Of a stretch of 32,678 nucleotides of DNA, positions 1-6,998 are shown one piece after another; position 1 is the stretch's first letter, and each line of letters starts with the position of its first letter. The notes beneath the pieces are model-generated. The model saw nothing but the letters and a program-made list of their open reading frames with translations, was not told where the DNA came from and made no database searches. The stretch spans positions 1-32,678 of the forward strand of contig CANBWO010000014.1 in assembly GCA_947373155.1 (NCBI GenBank). The letters run 5' to 3'. Made by a program: the position numbers and the translations under genes. The DNA is from Microbacteriaceae bacterium. GTDB lineage: Bacteria; Actinomycetota; Actinomycetes; Actinomycetales; Microbacteriaceae.

Positions 1-90
1 TACGAGTCGATCGCCGACCTCACTATAAATACTTCGGGGCAGTCGCTTGGCGCCACCGTAAACGAAATTAAGCAAAAGCTGGGACTGTAA
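1..90 (+). CDS. aroK: Shikimate kinase, C-terminal fragment (5' end outside window)
   Basis: An open frame enters from the left edge and ends in TAA at 88-90, giving 29 residues that start YESIADLTINTSG. The pattern Y-x-x-(I/V)-A-D-x-x-(I/V)-x-T followed by an amphipathic helix is the usual C-terminus of shikimate kinase, which phosphorylates shikimate at O3 in the chorismate pathway. The stop overlaps the aroB ATG by one base (TAATG), and aroK-aroB-aroQ is the common actinobacterial order. No catalytic motif lies inside the fragment, so the call rests on the tail pattern and the context. Confidence 0.75.
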   Translation, partial: YESIADLTINTSGQSLGATVNEIKQKLGL

Positions 91-1169
91 TGGAACACGT
101 AACCAAGATTGATGTAACAGGCGCCGACCCTTACCAAATACTTGTGGGAAGAGCCCTTCTGGGTGAGGTTGGCAAAGCCCTGGGAGCCGCCGTGCAAAAG
201 GTGATGATTATTCATCCGGAGGCACTTGCCGTAAGCGCGGAGTCCCTTAGAGAAGAACTGGTTTCTCAAGGTTACGAAGCCATTCTGGCTGGCATTCCCA
301 ACAGCGAGGACGCCAAACGTGTTGAAGTGGCAGCGTTCTGCTGGGGCATCCTCGGCCAGAGTGATTTCACTCGCAGCGACGCCGTGATTGGATTTGGCGG
401 AGGCAGCACCACCGACCTTGCCGGATTTGTGGCCGCTACCTGGTTGCGCGGAGTGAAGTTGATTCAGGTCCCAACCACACTATTAGGAATGGTAGACGCT
501 GCCATCGGTGGGAAAACCGGCATTAACACGCAAGAGGGCAAAAACCTGGTTGGCGTCTTTTATGCACCAAGTGCGGTGATTTGCGACCTAGACACCCTGG
601 TTACCCTGCCAAGAAACGAGATATTGGCGGGCTTCGGCGAGGTTGCAAAATATGGATTCATCGATGACGTGCGCATCCTCGAGATCATTGAGTCTGATGT
701 TGCACTTGCTACGAACCCGCAGAGCGATGAGTTCCGAGAGATTATCGAGCGTTCAATCGCCATTAAAGCTCGTGTAGTTGGTGCTGATTTCAAGGAGGCA
801 GGCCTCCGCGAGATTCTGAACTATGGCCACACACTGGGTCACGCGATCGAGCATGCGGAACGCTATAAGTGGCGCCACGGTGCCGCAATCGCGATTGGAA
901 TGGTTTTCGTAGCCGAGCTGGCTCGCATGGCTGGCCGACTGGATGACGCCGCGGTGGATCGCCATCGCAGCGTCTTCAACCTGCTGGGTCTGCCAACCAC
1001 CTATTCGGCAGACAAATGGGCTCAATTGCTTGCCACTATGCAGCGCGACAAAAAGAGCCGCGCGGGCCAGTTGCGTTTCGTGGTGCTAGACGCCATTGGA
1101 AAGCCAACCATCATGACCGCGCCACCAACCGAAACCCTGTTCGCCAGTTTTCAAGAGATTTGCGAGTAA
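90..1169 (+). CDS. aroB: 3-dehydroquinate synthase
   Basis: Cytosolic second enzyme of the shikimate pathway: it converts DAHP to 3-dehydroquinate using NAD and a divalent metal. The 359-residue protein has the normal family length. Visible motifs are the NAD-binding GFGGGSTTDLAGF (residues 101-113), VPTTLLGMVDAAIGGKTGIN (127-146), and the metal ligands E184 (in GFGEVAKYG), H247 (in NYGHTLGHA) and H263 (in RHGAAIAIG). The ATG at 90 overlaps the aroK stop by one base, indicating translational coupling. aroQ, the next pathway step, starts 9 bases downstream. Confidence 0.97.
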   Translation: MEHVTKIDVTGADPYQILVGRALLGEVGKALGAAVQKVMIIHPEALAVSAESLREELVSQGYEAILAGIPNSEDAKRVEVAAFCWGILGQSDFTRSDAVIGFGGGSTTDLAGFVAATWLRGVKLIQVPTTLLGMVDAAIGGKTGINTQEGKNLVGVFYAPSAVICDLDTLVTLPRNEILAGFGEVAKYGFIDDVRILEIIESDVALATNPQSDEFREIIERSIAIKARVVGADFKEAGLREILNYGHTLGHAIEHAERYKWRHGAAIAIGMVFVAELARMAGRLDDAAVDRHRSVFNLLGLPTTYSADKWAQLLATMQRDKKSRAGQLRFVVLDAIGKPTIMTAPPTETLFASFQEICE

Positions 1170-1178
1170 CCTTTAGCC

Positions 1179-1613
1179 ATGTCTTTGGTACTTGTTCTCA
1201 GCGGACCCAACCTGGGTCGACTCGGCTCTCGCGAGCCCGACATCTATGGTTCGGTAGATTACGCAGGTTTGGTTGAACTAGTTTCCGCCAAGGCGAACGC
1301 GCTTGGCCAAACCGCCGAGGTTCGCCAAACCGACAGCGAGGCAGAGCTGATCGGTTGGTTACACGAAGCGGTTGATCGCGAAGCAGACGTGGTTTTGAAC
1401 CCTGCCGCATTTACCCATTACTCGTATGCGGTCCGCGACGCGGCAGTGCAGGTTACCAAATCGGGCAAAAAGCTCATCGAAGTGCACCTGAGCAATCCTC
1501 ACACCCGAGAGGAATTCCGCCACAAGAGTGTCATCAGCGGTGTAGCAACTGGTGTAATCGCCGGTTTCGGCGTCGACTCCTACCTACTGGCACTTAGCCA
1601 GTTAGCCGAGTAA
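1179..1613 (+). CDS. aroQ: 3-dehydroquinate dehydratase, type II
   Basis: Dehydrates 3-dehydroquinate to 3-dehydroshikimate. At 144 residues it is the small dodecameric type II enzyme, unrelated to type I AroD. Residues 9-24 read [16 protein letters not shown], the signature loop carrying catalytic Tyr23 (the usual GPNLNRLG has G for N here). [15 protein letters not shown] (74-88) and [17 protein letters not shown] (101-117) supply substrate-binding Asn74 and His80 and the catalytic His103. It is the last aro gene before a terminator-like hairpin, so it probably ends the aroK-aroB-aroQ transcript. Confidence 0.96.
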   Translation: MSLVLVLSGPNLGRLGSREPDIYGSVDYAGLVELVSAKANALGQTAEVRQTDSEAELIGWLHEAVDREADVVLNPAAFTHYSYAVRDAAVQVTKSGKKLIEVHLSNPHTREEFRHKSVISGVATGVIAGFGVDSYLLALSQLAE

Positions 1614-1632
1614 ACTAGTAGCAATAGCTTCT

Positions 1633-1655
1633 CGGCGGCTCACGCCGGCTTTTTT
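1633..1655 (+). terminator. Rho-independent terminator-like hairpin after aroQ
   Basis: CGGCG (1633-1637) and CGCCG (1643-1647) are perfect inverted copies around a GCTCA loop. They are followed by GC and a run of six T (1650-1655). It lies 20 bases after the aroQ stop and upstream of the efp start, so it probably ends the aro transcript or attenuates read-through into efp. The stem is only 5 bp plus a possible G-U pair, so efficiency may be modest. Confidence 0.65.
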
Positions 1656-1657
1656 AT

Positions 1658-1673
1658 GCCCGGAACCACGGGC
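1658..1673 (+). other. Second short hairpin in the efp leader
   Basis: GCCCG (1658-1662) and CGGGC (1669-1673) form a perfect 5-bp stem with a 6-base loop. It starts two bases after the T-run of the preceding terminator-like hairpin. No T-run follows it, so it does not look like a terminator itself. It may be part of the efp 5' leader or chance GC-rich symmetry. Confidence 0.3.
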
Positions 1674-1700
1674 GATAACTATGAAATGAGTGAATCCACC

Positions 1701-2258
1701 ATGGCAACTTCGAACGACCTCAAAAACGGTTTGGTTCTGAACATCGATGGTCAGCTTTGGACCGTTGTAGAGTTCCAGCACGTAAAGCCAGGTAAGGGTC
1801 CAGCTTTCGTTCGTTCCAAGCTAAAGAACGTGATGACCGGCAAGGTTGTCGACAAGACCTTCAACGCTGGCGTAAAGGTAGAGACCGCAAACGTGGACAA
1901 GCGTGAAATGCAGTTCCTTTACAACGATGGCGAGGGGTTCGTATTCATGGACCTTGGAACCTACGACCAGTTCACCCTGACCCCAGCTCAGGTTGGCGAT
2001 GCAGCCGACTTCATGTTGGAGAACCAGAACGCGGTAGTGGCTCTAAACGAGGGCGAAGCCCTTTACGTCGAACTTCCTGCCTCGGTGGTTCTAGAGATCA
2101 CCTTTACCGAGCCAGGCCTTCAGGGCGACCGCTCATCCGGTGGCACCAAGCCTGCCACCCTAGAGACCGGCCGCAACATTCAGGTTCCTTTGTTCGTTGA
2201 ACAGGGCACCAAGGTCAAGGTAGACACCCGCACCGGTGACTACCTCGGTCGTTTGTAA
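1701..2258 (+). CDS. efp: Translation elongation factor P
   Basis: EF-P binds between the P and E sites and relieves ribosomes stalled at polyproline. Starting at the ATG of MATSNDL gives 185 residues, the family norm. An in-frame ATG at 1656 would add 15 unconserved residues and begin directly at the T-run of the upstream hairpin, so it was rejected. Domain I carries the loop K29-P-G-K32-G-P34. The PGKGP form is characteristic of the actinobacterial subfamily, in which Lys32 is reported to work without modification. [16 protein letters not shown] in the C-terminal OB domain is the EF-P signature. nusB begins two bases after the stop. Confidence 0.97.
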   Translation: MATSNDLKNGLVLNIDGQLWTVVEFQHVKPGKGPAFVRSKLKNVMTGKVVDKTFNAGVKVETANVDKREMQFLYNDGEGFVFMDLGTYDQFTLTPAQVGDAADFMLENQNAVVALNEGEALYVELPASVVLEITFTEPGLQGDRSSGGTKPATLETGRNIQVPLFVEQGTKVKVDTRTGDYLGRL

Positions 2259-2260
2259 TC

Positions 2261-2680
2261 TTGAGCGCCCGCACTAAGGCCCGCAAGCGCGCCGTAGACG
2301 CAATTTTCGCCTCTGACCTGCGCAAGGAAGACCCAAGTATTCTGCTTGGGGCAACCTTTCGTCAGGTTGAGGATCGTCAGAATCAAGACGAGATCTTTAC
2401 CTACGCGCAGCAAATCATCGATGGGGTAGTAGACAACCATTCTCAGATCGACGATCTGATTCAGACGTATTCGTTGGACTGGGATATCGACCGCATGCCG
2501 GCTCTTGACCGAGCTATTTTGCGGGTTGGAATTTGGGAAATCATGTACAACTCTGAGGTTCCAAACGGTGTTGCTATCAATGAGGCAGTAGAGCTGGCCA
2601 AGGAGTACTCAACCGATGAGTCCGGCGGATTTATCAACGGCTTGCTCAGCAAAATCAGCGCCACTCGCCAGGCTAAATAA
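2261..2680 (+). CDS. nusB: Transcription antitermination factor NusB
   Basis: NusB binds boxA RNA with NusE (S10) and supports rRNA antitermination. The 139-residue all-helical protein begins SARTKARKRAVDAIFASDLR and ends INEAVELAKEYSTDESGGF-INGLLSKI, both typical of NusB. The start is TTG at 2261, two bases after the efp stop; no ATG fits the conserved N-terminus. The last ~104 bases of the gene (2577-2680) are repeated at 4018-4121 beyond the protease gene. NusB is intact here, but its 3' end may have been supplied by the inserted segment rather than being the ancestral one. Confidence 0.95.
   Translation: MSARTKARKRAVDAIFASDLRKEDPSILLGATFRQVEDRQNQDEIFTYAQQIIDGVVDNHSQIDDLIQTYSLDWDIDRMPALDRAILRVGIWEIMYNSEVPNGVAINEAVELAKEYSTDESGGFINGLLSKISATRQAK
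2577..2680 (+). repeat. Direct repeat, left copy (3' end of nusB)
   Basis: Aligning this stretch with 4018-4121 at a constant offset of 1441 bases shows a core of 89 bases (2591-2679 against 4032-4120) with only two differences: G2618/T4059 and C2647/G4088. Similarity continues weakly 14 bases to the left with three differences. At the right end both copies finish on a stop at the same codon (TAA here, TAG there). This copy is inside the functional nusB frame. Similarity stops abruptly after the stop codon. Confidence 0.95.
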
Positions 2681-2723
2681 GACTGAAAGATTTCTGATAA
2701 GGGCTAAGCATCAAACGTTTCTC

Positions 2724-2733
2724 GGGGGGGGGG
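2724..2733 (+). repeat. G10 homopolymer in the ribosome-binding position of the protease gene
   Basis: Ten consecutive G, then AATT, then the ATG at 2738. No other Shine-Dalgarno-like motif precedes this gene, so the tract occupies the ribosome-binding site. Runs of this length are prone to slipped-strand length change, which would alter spacing or the leader but not the reading frame, since the tract is outside the coding region. It may also be a homopolymer length error in the assembly. Confidence 0.85.
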
Positions 2734-2737
2734 AATT

Positions 2738-3973
2738 ATGAGTTTTCGAGTCTCAAGGTACATTTTCGCGATTGCAGTTTTAGCTTCGCTTGTCGTTGGA
2801 CCTTCGGCTAAAGCCGAAGTTCCAGGTCTCGCAACTTACGATCGTGCGGAGTCGGTAGTCTCCAAAATATTCGCCGATTTTTCTGACTGCTCAACCCCTT
2901 CTGGTCTCAGTCAAGTTTTTTACAAATCATCTGAAAACAGCTTTTTTCTATATTGGAAAGGCTCAGTGGACAGTCGTGTTCAGGATTATGTTTCAGCACT
3001 TCCAATGGATGTCAAAGTGTTGGTTTCTTCGGCGCCTTATTCCTGGTGTGAGCTCGAGGCAACAGCAAATGCCGTGGTTGAAGAAGGAACATTGCTTGGT
3101 GTTTCGGTTGCTTACCCAGCCGAAAACGGAGGCTCAGTAATAGTTGAAACTCAAAGCGCCAATTCTGCCAGCCAGATTAGCGAAGTCCAGCAGAAACTAA
3201 ATGATTTGCCAGGCACGTTTTCGGCTGTAACCGTCGAAGGATCGAGTGAAGTAGTTGCCGCCTCGAGTAGACAAAGTGATAGTTCACCATGGTCGGGTGG
3301 CGCTGGCTATTTTTGGCCAATCGGAACGCTGGCGGCAAGATGTTCAACTTCAGCTGGGGTTTGGTCGGATGCTAATAACGTTCCTTATCTTCTTTCTGCA
3401 TCGCACTGTGTAGAGCCAGCCATTGGAAAAGTTATTACGACATACACGGGCGATGGAACTGCAGCAATAGGCAAAGTAGACATGACCAATACCGGTTATT
3501 ACAAGCCCGACAATGACGTGGCGGTCATCAAGCCAAACAGCAATACAGTGAGCGATCAGATGTTCCATGGTGGCATTTCCGCAGCCTCTACGTTGACTGT
3601 CTGGGGTGCCGGAACATCAAGCCTCTATCAATCCGTGTGCATCAATGGGGCCAACACAGGTAAGCACTGCAACGCACAGGTCACTGGTGTCGGCATGGTG
3701 GTCAGATACAACAACTATGATCGAAAAAACATGGTGAGAGCAGAATCTACAGATAGCACTTACATAGATGGCACCGGAGATTCCGGCGGGCCAGTCTTCA
3801 ACTATGTTTCAAGCACTAATCACTACATGCTTGACGGAATTATTGGAGGTCTTGATCCAAGTTCGGTAATTCCTTGCGGTGTAACTTTTGTGCCAAGCGA
3901 GTGCGCTAAAACCGCTTATTACGAGGATGCCGCTTCTGGTCTAACGGCAATTCACATGCATCTAAGTCACTAG
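2738..3973 (+). CDS. Secreted trypsin/chymotrypsin-fold serine protease with N-terminal prodomain
   Basis: This 411-residue protein has a Sec signal peptide: basic start, hydrophobic stretch at about 8-20, and likely cleavage after A24-K25-A26. Residues ~27-185 form an uncharacterised segment, probably a propeptide. From ~186 the peptidase shows the S1 triad: His223 in LLSASHC, Asp260 in DNDVAVI, and Ser349 in GTGDSGGP. Cys202/Cys224 resemble the His-loop disulfide; Cys301/311 and Cys380/389 are further likely pairs. It has no C-terminal anchor or sorting signal, so it is probably released. It sits alone between nusB 3'-end repeats and is AT-richer than its neighbours. The substrate is unknown; extracellular peptide scavenging is a plausible but unproven role. 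Confidence 0.88.
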   Translation: MSFRVSRYIFAIAVLASLVVGPSAKAEVPGLATYDRAESVVSKIFADFSDCSTPSGLSQVFYKSSENSFFLYWKGSVDSRVQDYVSALPMDVKVLVSSAPYSWCELEATANAVVEEGTLLGVSVAYPAENGGSVIVETQSANSASQISEVQQKLNDLPGTFSAVTVEGSSEVVAASSRQSDSSPWSGGAGYFWPIGTLAARCSTSAGVWSDANNVPYLLSASHCVEPAIGKVITTYTGDGTAAIGKVDMTNTGYYKPDNDVAVIKPNSNTVSDQMFHGGISAASTLTVWGAGTSSLYQSVCINGANTGKHCNAQVTGVGMVVRYNNYDRKNMVRAESTDSTYIDGTGDSGGPVFNYVSSTNHYMLDGIIGGLDPSSVIPCGVTFVPSECAKTAYYEDAASGLTAIHMHLSH

Positions 3974-4017
3974 TTGGACATCCAAATCCAAACGCTTTCA
4001 TTGAAATAGAAGGTTTT

Positions 4018-4121
4018 TCAATCAGGCATTCGAGCTGGCCAAGGAGTACTCAACCGATTAGTCCGGCGGATTTATCAACGGCTTGCTGAGCAAAATCAGC
4101 GCCACTCGCCAGGCTAAATAG
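4018..4121 (+). pseudogene. Displaced second copy of the nusB 3' end (right direct repeat)
   Basis: The segment encodes the last ~30 codons of NusB in one frame, from ELAKEYSTD to SATRQAK, but GAG has become TAG at 4059-4061, so it could not be read through even if fused to a 5' part. The other core difference, CTC to CTG in a Leu codon, is silent. It ends in its own TAG where the left copy has TAA. There is no start codon or upstream nusB portion. It is either the original nusB terminus displaced by an insertion or a duplication that has begun to decay. Confidence 0.9.
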
Positions 4122-4131
4122 CCAAATCAAC

Positions 4132-4140
4132 TGGTAGTAT
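4132..4140 (+). promoter_or_regulatory. Candidate extended -10 promoter for the pyr operon
   Basis: TGGTAGTAT matches the extended -10 pattern TGnTAnnnT. No convincing -35 box is seen at the usual distance, which would fall inside the nusB repeat; extended -10 promoters often lack one. A transcript would start near 4147, a few bases before the PyrR hairpin, giving a leader of about 47 bases ahead of pyrR. The placement makes functional sense, but the call is by eye. Confidence 0.4.
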
Positions 4141-4152
4141 TGCAAGAAATCA

Positions 4153-4188
4153 TCCTTTAACGTTCGTCCTGTGAGGCGAAGAAGGAGG
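4153..4188 (+). promoter_or_regulatory. PyrR-binding RNA hairpin overlapping the pyrR Shine-Dalgarno site
   Basis: The loop sequence GTCCTGTGAGGC (4166-4177) matches the PyrR recognition core UCCNGNGAGG. It is closed by TTCG (4163-4166) pairing with CGAA (4177-4180). A lower stem pairs TCCTT (4153-4157) with AAGGA (4182-4186), separated by the asymmetric internal bulge typical of PyrR sites. The lower right strand is part of the Shine-Dalgarno sequence GAAGGAGG (4181-4188), 5 bases before the GTG at 4194. The arrangement implies that UMP-bound PyrR stabilises the hairpin and blocks ribosome access, as described for Mycobacterium smegmatis. There is no terminator hairpin, so attenuation of the Bacillus type is unlikely. 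Confidence 0.8.
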
Positions 4189-4193
4189 TGGGC

Positions 4194-4733
4194 GTGACTA
4201 CACGCACCGTCTTGAGTAGTGGCGACATCGATCGGGCAATCACCCGAATCGCGCACGAAATCGTGGAATCTAACCACGGAACCAAAGGCCTCACTTTGCT
4301 GGGCATTCCTACTCGCGGCATTCTACTGGCCGAGCGAATCGCGTCGGTAATCCAGCGTCACTACCCGGAGTTCGACGCCGCTAGCAGCACCGGCAAACTC
4401 GACATCACAATGTACCGAGACGACCTGGCAAAGAACCCAACCCGTACAGTCAGCCCAACCAGCATTCCAGCCGGGGGCATCGATGACGCAGTTGTGGTCT
4501 TGGTAGACGACGTTCTTTACAGTGGCCGCACTATTCGAGCCGCGCTTGATGCCCTGAACGATCTGGGTCGTCCGAGCGTAGTTAGGCTTGCAGTACTGGT
4601 TGATCGTGGCCACCGAGAACTTCCGATTCGTGCCGATTTCGTTGGCAAGAACCTTCCCACTTCGCGCGATGAGCGCATCAATGTGCAGTTGACAGAAAAC
4701 GATGGAGAAACCTGCGTGGTGATCGAATCATGA
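4194..4733 (+). CDS. pyrR: Bifunctional pyr operon RNA-binding regulator / uracil phosphoribosyltransferase PyrR
   Basis: PyrR senses UMP/UTP and binds pyr leader RNA; many members also have weak uracil phosphoribosyltransferase activity. Starting at GTG 4194 ([13 protein letters not shown]) gives 179 residues with a good Shine-Dalgarno 5 bases upstream. The alternative GTG at 4188 overlaps that site and adds only two residues. RIAHEIVE and [16 protein letters not shown] are typical, and [19 protein letters not shown] is the PRPP-binding loop. The gene ends in the only TGA stop of the window, overlapping the pyrB ATG by four bases (ATGA). Another in-frame stop (TAA at 4740) follows two codons later. 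As first gene of the operon it is subject to its own control. Confidence 0.95.
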   Translation: MTTRTVLSSGDIDRAITRIAHEIVESNHGTKGLTLLGIPTRGILLAERIASVIQRHYPEFDAASSTGKLDITMYRDDLAKNPTRTVSPTSIPAGGIDDAVVVLVDDVLYSGRTIRAALDALNDLGRPSVVRLAVLVDRGHRELPIRADFVGKNLPTSRDERINVQLTENDGETCVVIES

Positions 4734-5698
4734 GCCAACTAAAGCACCTGCTTAGCGCAGCCGATCTGTCAAAGTCTTCGGCCATCGAGATTCTGGATGT
4801 AGCCGAGGAGATGGCAGGAGTCAACTCCCGTGATATCAAGAAGCTACCAACGCTACGCGGCAAGACCGTGGTCAACCTGTTTTTCGAGGACAGCACCCGC
4901 ACCCGAATCAGCTTTGAACTAGCCGAAAAACGTTTGAGCGCAGACGTGATCAACTTTTCTGCCAAGGGTTCAAGTGTTTCCAAGGGCGAGAGCCTAAAGG
5001 ACACGGCCCAAACCCTAGAGGCCATGGGCGCCGATGCCGTGGTGATTCGTCACCACGCCAGCGGAGCCGCGAATGTTCTAGCTCACAGCGGCTGGATCAA
5101 CGGCAGCATCATTAATGCCGGCGATGGCACTCACGAACACCCCACCCAGGCTCTGCTAGACGCCTTCACTATTCGCCGACGCATCTACGGAAGCGAAAGC
5201 AAAGGCAAAGACCTATCAGGGCTAAAGATTGCGATTGTGGGTGATGTTCTGCACAGTCGCGTTGCACGTAGCAACCTGATTCTGCTGAACACCCTTGGCG
5301 CACAGGTGCACCTGATTGCTCCTCCAACGCTCTTTCCAGCAGCGGTCGACGCTTGGCCAGCAACCATTCGCTTCGACCTCGACACCGCAATCAATGAGGT
5401 AGACCTCGATGCAGTGATGATGCTGCGTGTTCAAGGCGAGCGAATGAACGCCAGTTATTTCCCCAGCGAACGCGAATACAGCCGCATCTGGGGAATGAAC
5501 GCGGATCGCTTGGCCAGACTAAAGCCCAGCGCTTTGCTGATGCACCCGGGTCCTATGAACCGCGGACTCGAGATTACCGCGGCGGCAGCTGACTCCAAGA
5601 ATTCCACCGTTTTAGAACAGGTGGCCAACGGCGTCTCAGTGCGCATGGCAGTGCTTTACCAACTACTTTCAGGCGAGAGGACCAACATCGATGCCTAA
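4730..5698 (+). CDS. pyrB: Aspartate carbamoyltransferase, catalytic chain
   Basis: Joins carbamoyl phosphate (from CarAB of the same operon) to aspartate. The 322-residue protein has the carbamoyl-phosphate motif STRTR (residues 55-59 in [13 protein letters not shown]), the SSVSKGES loop (81-88, with Lys85 reaching the neighbouring subunit's active site), [11 protein letters not shown] in the middle and [13 protein letters not shown] near the end. No regulatory chain pyrI is present, as usual in actinobacteria. The start overlaps pyrR by 4 bases and the end overlaps pyrC by 8 bases. Confidence 0.97.
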   Translation: MSQLKHLLSAADLSKSSAIEILDVAEEMAGVNSRDIKKLPTLRGKTVVNLFFEDSTRTRISFELAEKRLSADVINFSAKGSSVSKGESLKDTAQTLEAMGADAVVIRHHASGAANVLAHSGWINGSIINAGDGTHEHPTQALLDAFTIRRRIYGSESKGKDLSGLKIAIVGDVLHSRVARSNLILLNTLGAQVHLIAPPTLFPAAVDAWPATIRFDLDTAINEVDLDAVMMLRVQGERMNASYFPSEREYSRIWGMNADRLARLKPSALLMHPGPMNRGLEITAAAADSKNSTVLEQVANGVSVRMAVLYQLLSGERTNIDA

Positions 5699-6998
5699 TT
5701 TGCTACTAAAAAACGCCACACTACCTAACGGTCAGATTGCCGACATTGCTATTGCCGGCGACAAGATTGTTGCCGTTGCTGCTGGCTTGCAGAGCGATTC
5801 CGCTGGAACAGATGCCACCGTAGTGGATTGCACCGGACTGGTTGCTCTCCCAGGCTTTGTAGACCTACACACCCACCTGCGCGAACCAGGTTTTGAACAG
5901 AGCGAAACAATCCTGACTGGCAGTCAGAGTGCTGCAGCTGGTGGATTCACCGCGGTACACGCCATGGCAAACACCATGCCTGTGCAGGATACCGCCGGTG
6001 TAGTAGAGCAGGTTCGCTCGCTGGGAATGGCCGCAGGCTATGTGGATGTTGTGCCGGTTGGCGCGGTAACCGTTGGCCTAGAGGGCAAGCAGCTGGCTGA
6101 GCTAGGCGCTATGGCTGATTCGCTGGCAAAGGTTCGTGTTTTCAGCGATGACGGCAAGTGCGTGCACGACCCGGTGCTGATGCGCCGAGCGCTGGAATAC
6201 GTGAAGGCATTCAGGGGAGTAATCGCTCAGCACGCGCAAGAACCAAGACTTACCGAGGGCGCTCAGATGAACGAGGGCATAGTTAGCGCCGAGTTGGGGC
6301 TAACCGGCTGGCCTGCCGTTGCGGAGGAATCGATTATTGCCCGCGATGTTCTGTTGGCTGAGCACGTTGGCTCGCGAATTCACATCTGCCACCTTTCGAC
6401 CGCAGGCTCGGTTGAGATTGTGCGCTGGGCTAAGTCCCGTGGCATCCAGGTGACCGCAGAGGTAACTCCGCACCACTTGCTGCTAACTGACGAACTTGCC
6501 AGAACCTATGATGCGGTTTACAAGGTAAACCCGCCGCTTCGCACCCAAGCCGATGTTTTGGCACTTCGCGCGGCGCTGGTAGACGGCACGATTGACATCA
6601 TCGCAACCGATCACGCGCCACACCCAATCGAGGCCAAGGACTGCGAGTGGCCAGCTGCTGCTTTTGGAATGCTGGGGCTCGAAATTGCAGCAAACGTGGC
6701 ACAGCAGGTGCTTATTGATTCGGGCGAGTCAAACTGGCAACGTCTTGCAGAGGTGCTTTCTCACGCCCCCGCCAAGATCGGCAGCCTAACCGAGCAGGGC
6801 CAGGAGATCGCGGCCGGATCCTTTGCGAACCTGGTTCTAATCGATCCAAAGCAGTCACGCGTGGTAAAGGATAGCCACAGCAAGAGCGAGAACAACCCTT
6901 ACAAGGGTTTGACGCTTCCAGGGGCTGTCGTCCACACCATCTACCGCGGTTACCAAACGGTCGCTAACGGAGTGCTTGCAGTGAAGGGTCGCAACTAA
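5691..6998 (+). CDS. pyrC: Dihydroorotase
   Basis: Cyclises carbamoyl aspartate to dihydroorotate. The 435-residue length and motifs place it in the class I, PyrC/AllB-like amidohydrolases. The metal ligands His60 and His62 lie in [39 protein letters not shown] and ATDHAPH (catalytic Asp307) follow in order. Two N-terminal residues and the C-terminal beta segment flank the TIM barrel as expected. The start lies 8 bases inside pyrB and the TAA overlaps the next ATG by one base. Confidence 0.96.
   Translation: MPNLLLKNATLPNGQIADIAIAGDKIVAVAAGLQSDSAGTDATVVDCTGLVALPGFVDLHTHLREPGFEQSETILTGSQSAAAGGFTAVHAMANTMPVQDTAGVVEQVRSLGMAAGYVDVVPVGAVTVGLEGKQLAELGAMADSLAKVRVFSDDGKCVHDPVLMRRALEYVKAFRGVIAQHAQEPRLTEGAQMNEGIVSAELGLTGWPAVAEESIIARDVLLAEHVGSRIHICHLSTAGSVEIVRWAKSRGIQVTAEVTPHHLLLTDELARTYDAVYKVNPPLRTQADVLALRAALVDGTIDIIATDHAPHPIEAKDCEWPAAAFGMLGLEIAANVAQQVLIDSGESNWQRLAEVLSHAPAKIGSLTEQGQEIAAGSFANLVLIDPKQSRVVKDSHSKSENNPYKGLTLPGAVVHTIYRGYQTVANGVLAVKGRN

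Larger units (their letters stand above)
2681..4017 (+). other. Accessory islet inserted at the 3' end of nusB (protease cassette)
   Basis: This is the segment between the two nusB 3'-end repeats; one repeat plus the segment is 1441 bases. It contains one complete gene, the secreted protease, with 57 bases before and 44 bases after it. No transposase, recombinase or terminal inverted repeat is visible. Two hand-counted lines in the protease gene (2881-3000) are 40 % GC and one (2761-2820) is 48 %, against about 55 % in a line of carB. The repeat-bracketed, compositionally distinct single gene between nusB and pyrR, which are usually adjacent or near in actinobacteria, suggests acquisition; the mechanism is unknown. 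Confidence 0.55.

Noticed and set aside
1656-1700. Upstream in-frame ATG for efp
   Set aside because: It begins directly at the terminator T-run, adds residues absent from EF-P proteins, and has no ribosome-binding site.
3974-3985. TTGGA-CA-TCCAA palindrome directly after the protease stop
   Set aside because: Only 5 bp per arm and not found again at the other islet border, so there is no support for a terminal repeat or operator.
4000-4022. ATTGAAA ... TTTCAAT inverted repeat after the protease gene
   Set aside because: A 7-bp, AT-rich stem with a 9-base loop and no T-run after it. It straddles the edge of the nusB repeat and is too weak to call a terminator or an attachment site.
4731-4742. 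UGA reassignment (PyrR reading through TGA to the TAA at 4740)
   Set aside because: No recognised gene contains an in-frame TGA, and Trp is encoded by TGG throughout. TGA is avoided, not reassigned.
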